In this document: positions 60,867 to 64,000 of the stretch, piece after piece
Position numbering within the stretch: position 1 is the stretch's first letter
Layout: each line of letters begins with the position of its first letter
Origin: Epichloe hybrida
Taxonomy: Eukaryota > Ascomycota > Sordariomycetes > Hypocreales > Clavicipitaceae
Reading direction: 5' to 3'
Assembly: GCA_019022495.1 (NCBI GenBank)
Contig: JAFEKR010000075.1
Coordinates: 1-64,000 of the forward strand
DNA: 64,000 bases
Notes under the pieces: model-generated
Seen by the model: the letters and a program-made list of their open reading frames with translations, nothing else
Databases searched by the model: none
Told to the model about the DNA's origin: nothing
Made by a program: the position numbers and the translations under genes

Positions 60867-62044
60867 TCAACTGGAGTTCCCCCATAGTCCTCTCAGCGCA
60901 GTAAGTGCAATGAACATGGCCTCATCTGTTCTAATCGTCCTGCTGCCCTGGTTCGGCAGCACGTTGACCCAGTGGTCGAAAAGATCCTTGGTTTTTGAGC
61001 CCTGAACATCCATCTTGGCCAGCTCGTCATCATTCATGGACGCGAATTCCAGTCCCCGGGGGCCACCAAACACTATGAGCATATGCTTGAACTTGGCAGG
61101 TTTTGATGGAGGAAACGCCTTGTGGATAGGAGTCCCTCTCTCGGACGTGCCGATGCTCATGTCGTAGCCATCCTCGTAGGGACTCTCCGTGAAGACGGTT
61201 GATAGGGAGCCGCACTTGCGGACGGTATATCCCCAGTAGTAGCCGCCTTCCGTTCTGGGGGCCTGCGGATCAACGCACTCGGGGTACTGGGACTGGTCCT
61301 CGGGGAAGAGCAGCGTGACTCTGGTCTTGGGCGGGATGTCCTCTTGGATCTCCACGGGCTCGTCCAGACCGACTTCGACGAGGGTACCCTTGCCGGTGCT
61401 CGTCTTGCCCGCGACGGTCACGCCCTCGCGGTATGCGGTCCACTCCTTCGGGTTCGGGTGATGCGGCATGTCTAGACTGGGGAGCAGTGCCGTCATGCGC
61501 AGGTTCGGGTGCAGCGGGAAGAGGGTTTTGCGCATGAACGGCGGGGCTTCGAGGAACGAGAGGATGTGGGTGAGGAAGTGGCATGGATCGATGTCGCCCG
61601 TGTAGCCAGCAGTGTCTGTCTGTCGAGGCCGGGAAGAGGGCGGCGAGTCGTCAAAGACGACGACTTCATCGACGGAGAAGACGGCGAGGGCGCGCGCAAT
61701 CCGGCCCGGGGCCGTCATTCTCTGGTCTGCTGTGGCCAGGCTGGGTGTCTGCATGTCAGCATGGGTCAAGATTCTTCTCTCATTTGATGAGGGGCATCAT
61801 CTGTGGGACAGGCTCTGTGGGGGAAAAGCTTACTTTGTGAGAATACTGCTCGGTACAGCCACCGACACTGTCCAATCTCTCCCGCCCTCCAACGGTGTGA
61901 ATGTCGCAGACGGCTTGAACGAGGTTCTGTCTTGCTGGCCATTGTGGGCGGTTTTTCGCTTCTATTCACAATGTTGGTTTTTATGATCAGTTTAAACGGC
62001 GGGGAAAAGAAGTCTACCTTGTTTTTACGCTCATGAAAAGACAT
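60867..62044 (-). CDS. SPOUT-superfamily RNA methyltransferase (C9orf114/SPOUT1-like)
   Basis: It is a predicted SAM-dependent RNA methyltransferase of the PF02598 type, related to human SPOUT1/CENP-32 and yeast YMR310C/YGR283C; the RNA substrate is not known from sequence. Exons 62018-62044, 61834-61961 and 60867-61740 give 1029 nt, 342 residues. The N-terminus MSFHERKNK joins KRKTAHNGQQ, then WTVSVAVPSSILTN, completed across intron 2, leads into GRIARALAVFSVDEVVVFDD. Next come the conserved LFPLHPNLRM and LDMPHHP (proposed active region), then the beta-rich insert VEIQEDIPPKTRVTLLF. The C-terminal knotted part includes LIVFGGPRGLE and NQGSRTIRTDEAM, typical SPOUT cofactor-binding loops. The 27-nt first exon uses a weak donor (GTAGAC) and is the least certain part. 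Confidence 0.88.
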
Positions 62045-62334
62045 TGTAGCCGGGGTTGTTCTTTTACACGTTGAAATCAGTCAAAAGTGCAACGGGGTCG
62101 GTGAGAAGCCTTTCGGGTCGGCCGTCCTCGAAAATGTTGGTTGCAAAAGTGAAATACGTCCGGCAGAATGGCAGCCCACCTGGGTCACCGCCTTCCGAAC
62201 CGGAAACACGCCACCTCACGGGTTGGACCGATATTATAGGCTACGAATTTAATAGCTTCACGTTGTCCACTTGCAGCTCCATGCATCGCATTCCAACAAG
62301 CGTACAATATTCACGAGGCATTTTCACATTCAGA
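62045..62334. promoter_or_regulatory. Divergent promoter between SPOUT and thioredoxin genes
   Basis: These 290 bp separate two divergent start codons, so both promoters must lie here. No specific factor site or TATA element was recognised. Confidence 0.5.
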
Positions 62335-63166
62335 ATGAGCGGCCCTATAGAGATCAAGTCGCCGTCAGAGTGGCAGTCTCTGCTTTCAGGCACCACGGTT
62401 GTCGTCGCCGACTGTGTGTACAACTTTCCGCTGTACCATGAAGCACGCAGTGGTTTGTCCGCTAACTCATGATCCTCAAGTCTACGCCGACTGGTGCGGC
62501 CCTTGTAAACAGATCGCCCCTATATTTCAACGCCTTGCCAGCCAGCATTGCTCACCGAAAAAGGTCGCGTTTGCCAAAGTCAACGTTGACTCCCAGCCCG
62601 AAGTAGCGCAGCAGAATCGCGTTTCTGCCATGCCGACATTCAAGATCTTCCAGAATGGGTCGTGCATCCAAACTATCCAAGGCGCGGATCCAACGGGCCT
62701 CTCTCAAGCTGTTGCGAAAGCTGTCCAGCTTACTGGAGTGGGCAAAACACCGGAGGCTGTATTCAAGACCCCTGGGCGGATGCTGGGTGGCGAGGCGGCG
62801 GCTCGTGGTCCCAGACTTGGATCGGGTTTCCAGCTCGGCAATCTACTGAGCCTCCTGGTTTCGTTTGTTGGATTATACTTGGTGTCGTTCTTCTCGGTAC
62901 GTGACAATGCAGAGACGGGTCACAAATAAGAGAGAGCTTAGTTTTGCTAACAAGCGACCGCTTCACAGTTCGATGGGCAGAAGGCTGCCGAACAGTCTCG
63001 TTTCAACATTCACAATGCACAGAAAAGACAATCGACAGCTCCGCGCGCGTCAAACTCGGCATCTGGATTGGGGTCAGGGTCGGGGTCGGGGTCTGGTGCA
63101 AAGCCCTCGGGTAGCTCGACTCGTCCGCAACAGAGAGCTGCTTTCAAGACGTTGGCTGATCTATGA
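62335..63166 (+). CDS. Thioredoxin-domain protein with C-terminal membrane segment
   Basis: It is a predicted thiol-disulfide oxidoreductase, probably tethered to a membrane with the thioredoxin domain in the cytosol. Exons 62335-62413, 62481-62896 and 62969-63166 give 693 nt, 230 residues. The thioredoxin fold covers about residues 1-105: the active site WCGPCK (31-36) is completed after intron 1, then VNVDSQPEVAQQNRV and the cis-proline AMPTFKIFQNG. A linker (about 110-145) precedes a hydrophobic stretch LLSLLVSFVGLYLVSFF (about 148-164). The tail of about 65 residues is basic with a SGSGSGSGSG run encoded by GGGTC-type repeats, ending AAFKTLADL. Ordinary thioredoxins are about 105-110 residues, so the anchor and tail are additions. 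Intron 2 lies right after the hydrophobic segment, so retention would give a shorter tail. Confidence 0.9.
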
Positions 63167-63610
63167 ACGAATACGTGAAGCTGGGCTTTTTATCTTGTGT
63201 GTGTATTTTTACAGCGTTCATGCCGGATGTCTTTCCTCTATTTCTTCTGCTAGGTTTAGTGACTTCTGAAAGGCTGAATTCCAAGTTTACATCGCTAAAA
63301 AGTTCATGGAGAGTAACGCAGGGTCTTTATCTCTATCTGCTGCTCTGAGTCCTGAAGGTTTTCATGTATTCTTCAAGAAGTGAAGATCTTGGTGATACTT
63401 GATAAATGTGTCTTCTTTCCCTGGTCGTTCGCTATCTATCCATCAATTAGAACGTTGTCGCATCTGTCACCACCAATCATGGCCACCACATTACCAAGAT
63501 TGGCGATCACGTGATGACGTGACGTAAAAGCTCCATCAGGTCACAAGTCAATTCCTTCTTCGCGTGTTCGCACTCCCTGCAAAATCTCTAGCAGTAGACT
63601 ATGTTGTAAA
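63167..63610. promoter_or_regulatory. Promoter region of the Rsm22-like gene
   Basis: This gene-free region carries the palindrome ATCACGTGAT (63506-63515; CACGTG E-box type). It overlaps TGACGTGACGTAA (63515-63527), which contains two overlapping CRE/ATF-like TGACGT/TGACGTAA words. The composite lies about 85-105 bp upstream of the start codon. Confidence 0.5.
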
Positions 63611-64000
63611 ATGCTGTCATCCAGAGGCATTCGAAATGCCTGTGTGAGGGGTGCCTTGCGCCCCAGACAATCATTAAATCGACACGCTGCTAGAGCACGT
63701 TCTGCCATCTCGAGTCAACCCTCGATCCGGAGCGATGGCAAATTTGCGGATGGCACTCTCGGCAGACGCAATATATCGTCTTCTAGATTGCTGCGACACA
63801 GTTTCTCGATCGAAGACCAGGAAGACTCTTCGGGAGACATCGAAAGGGTTGTGCGTGAGACGAAACAGCGATTCCGAGATACATTGCCCAGGGGATATCT
63901 CAACGAGCAAGAGTACGCTCTCTACGAGCGATTATACGGACCGCCATTGCGAGAAACTGAACCAGAAGATGTGGGCATTCCCACACATGCTGACATGGGC
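63611..64000 (+). CDS. Mitochondrial ribosome small-subunit assembly factor, Rsm22-like (partial)
   Basis: The first 130 codons of an open frame run off the right window edge without a stop. The first roughly 45 residues are rich in Arg, Ser and Ala with no acidic residue (MLSSRGIRNACVRGALRPRQ), as in a mitochondrial presequence. Then follow SIEDQEDSSGDIERVVRETK, a charged helix, and RDTLPRGYLNEQEYALYERL with YGPPLRET, the start of the Rsm22 region as I know it from fungi. Rsm22 is a methyltransferase-like protein linked to assembly of the mitochondrial small ribosomal subunit; its cysteine cluster and methyltransferase domain would lie outside the window. The ATG at 63611 is the first in frame. 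The name is a moderate-confidence call from motif memory. Confidence 0.65.
   Translation, partial: MLSSRGIRNACVRGALRPRQSLNRHAARARSAISSQPSIRSDGKFADGTLGRRNISSSRLLRHSFSIEDQEDSSGDIERVVRETKQRFRDTLPRGYLNEQEYALYERLYGPPLRETEPEDVGIPTHADMG

Noticed and set aside
53926..64000. Secondary-metabolite cluster suggested by an AMP-binding enzyme
   Set aside because: The neighbours are housekeeping genes (TyrRS, lipoyl synthase, RNA methyltransferase, thioredoxin, mitoribosome factor); the AMP-binding enzyme has the FATP signature, not an adenylation domain of an NRPS.

Overview
The window comes from a filamentous ascomycete (Pezizomycotina, probably Sordariomycetes). It has two compartments that meet near 53.6 kb. 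The left 53.6 kb is AT-rich and gene-free: a stack of transposons decayed by C-to-T and G-to-A transitions, the signature of repeat-induced point mutation (RIP). Reverse transcriptase, RNase H, integrase and zinc-knuckle motifs are still readable, but Trp and Gln codons have become TAG/TAA. The right 10.4 kb is GC-rich and holds six ordinary intron-containing housekeeping genes.

Left compartment. Five LTR retrotransposons keep both LTRs and a 5-bp target duplication: Copia-A (3077-9764, +), Copia-B1 (10584-17337, -), Copia-B2 (22958-29742, -), a chromodomain Gypsy (31857-38415, +) and Copia-C (40631-53599, -, itself split by an inserted block with a Tad-like LINE). Partial copies are a Copia tail (1-1955), a truncated inverse Gypsy (17732-21020), a split third Copia-B (21717-22512 plus 31146-31812), a fourth Copia-B tail (39637-40509) and a solo-LTR-like relic (about 39400-39636). 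Several retrotransposons sit inside another repeat family, here called hAT-like. It has CAGAGC...GCTCTG ends, palindromic GTAGTGTAGT subterminal blocks, an 8-bp target duplication and, near one end only, a 10-bp tandem array. Copy B (22513-31145) shows the target duplication directly. Copy A (1956-17731) and half-copy C (21021-21716) are the same family, but their flanks do not match.

Right compartment, in order: a very-long-chain acyl-CoA synthetase/fatty-acid transporter (FAT1-like, -, 7 exons); cytosolic tyrosyl-tRNA synthetase (+, 5 exons); mitochondrial lipoyl synthase (+, 2 exons); a SPOUT-superfamily RNA methyltransferase (-, 3 exons); a thioredoxin with a C-terminal membrane segment (+, 3 exons); and the start of an Rsm22-like mitoribosome assembly factor (+, cut by the window edge). 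FAT1/TyrRS and SPOUT/thioredoxin are divergent pairs; lipoyl synthase and SPOUT converge. Exon sums were checked to be multiples of three with splice phases that agree.

Most notable: (1) in all five LTR pairs the outer half of each LTR is nearly unmutated while the inner half is heavily mutated; (2) the hAT-like family with an embedded, indel-free 10-bp array; (3) a possible 380-codon antisense reading frame between the Gypsy chromodomain and its 3' LTR; (4) a decayed single-frame 301-codon gene with its own TATA element inside the block inserted in Copia-C. No natural-product cluster, CRISPR array, rRNA or tRNA was recognised.
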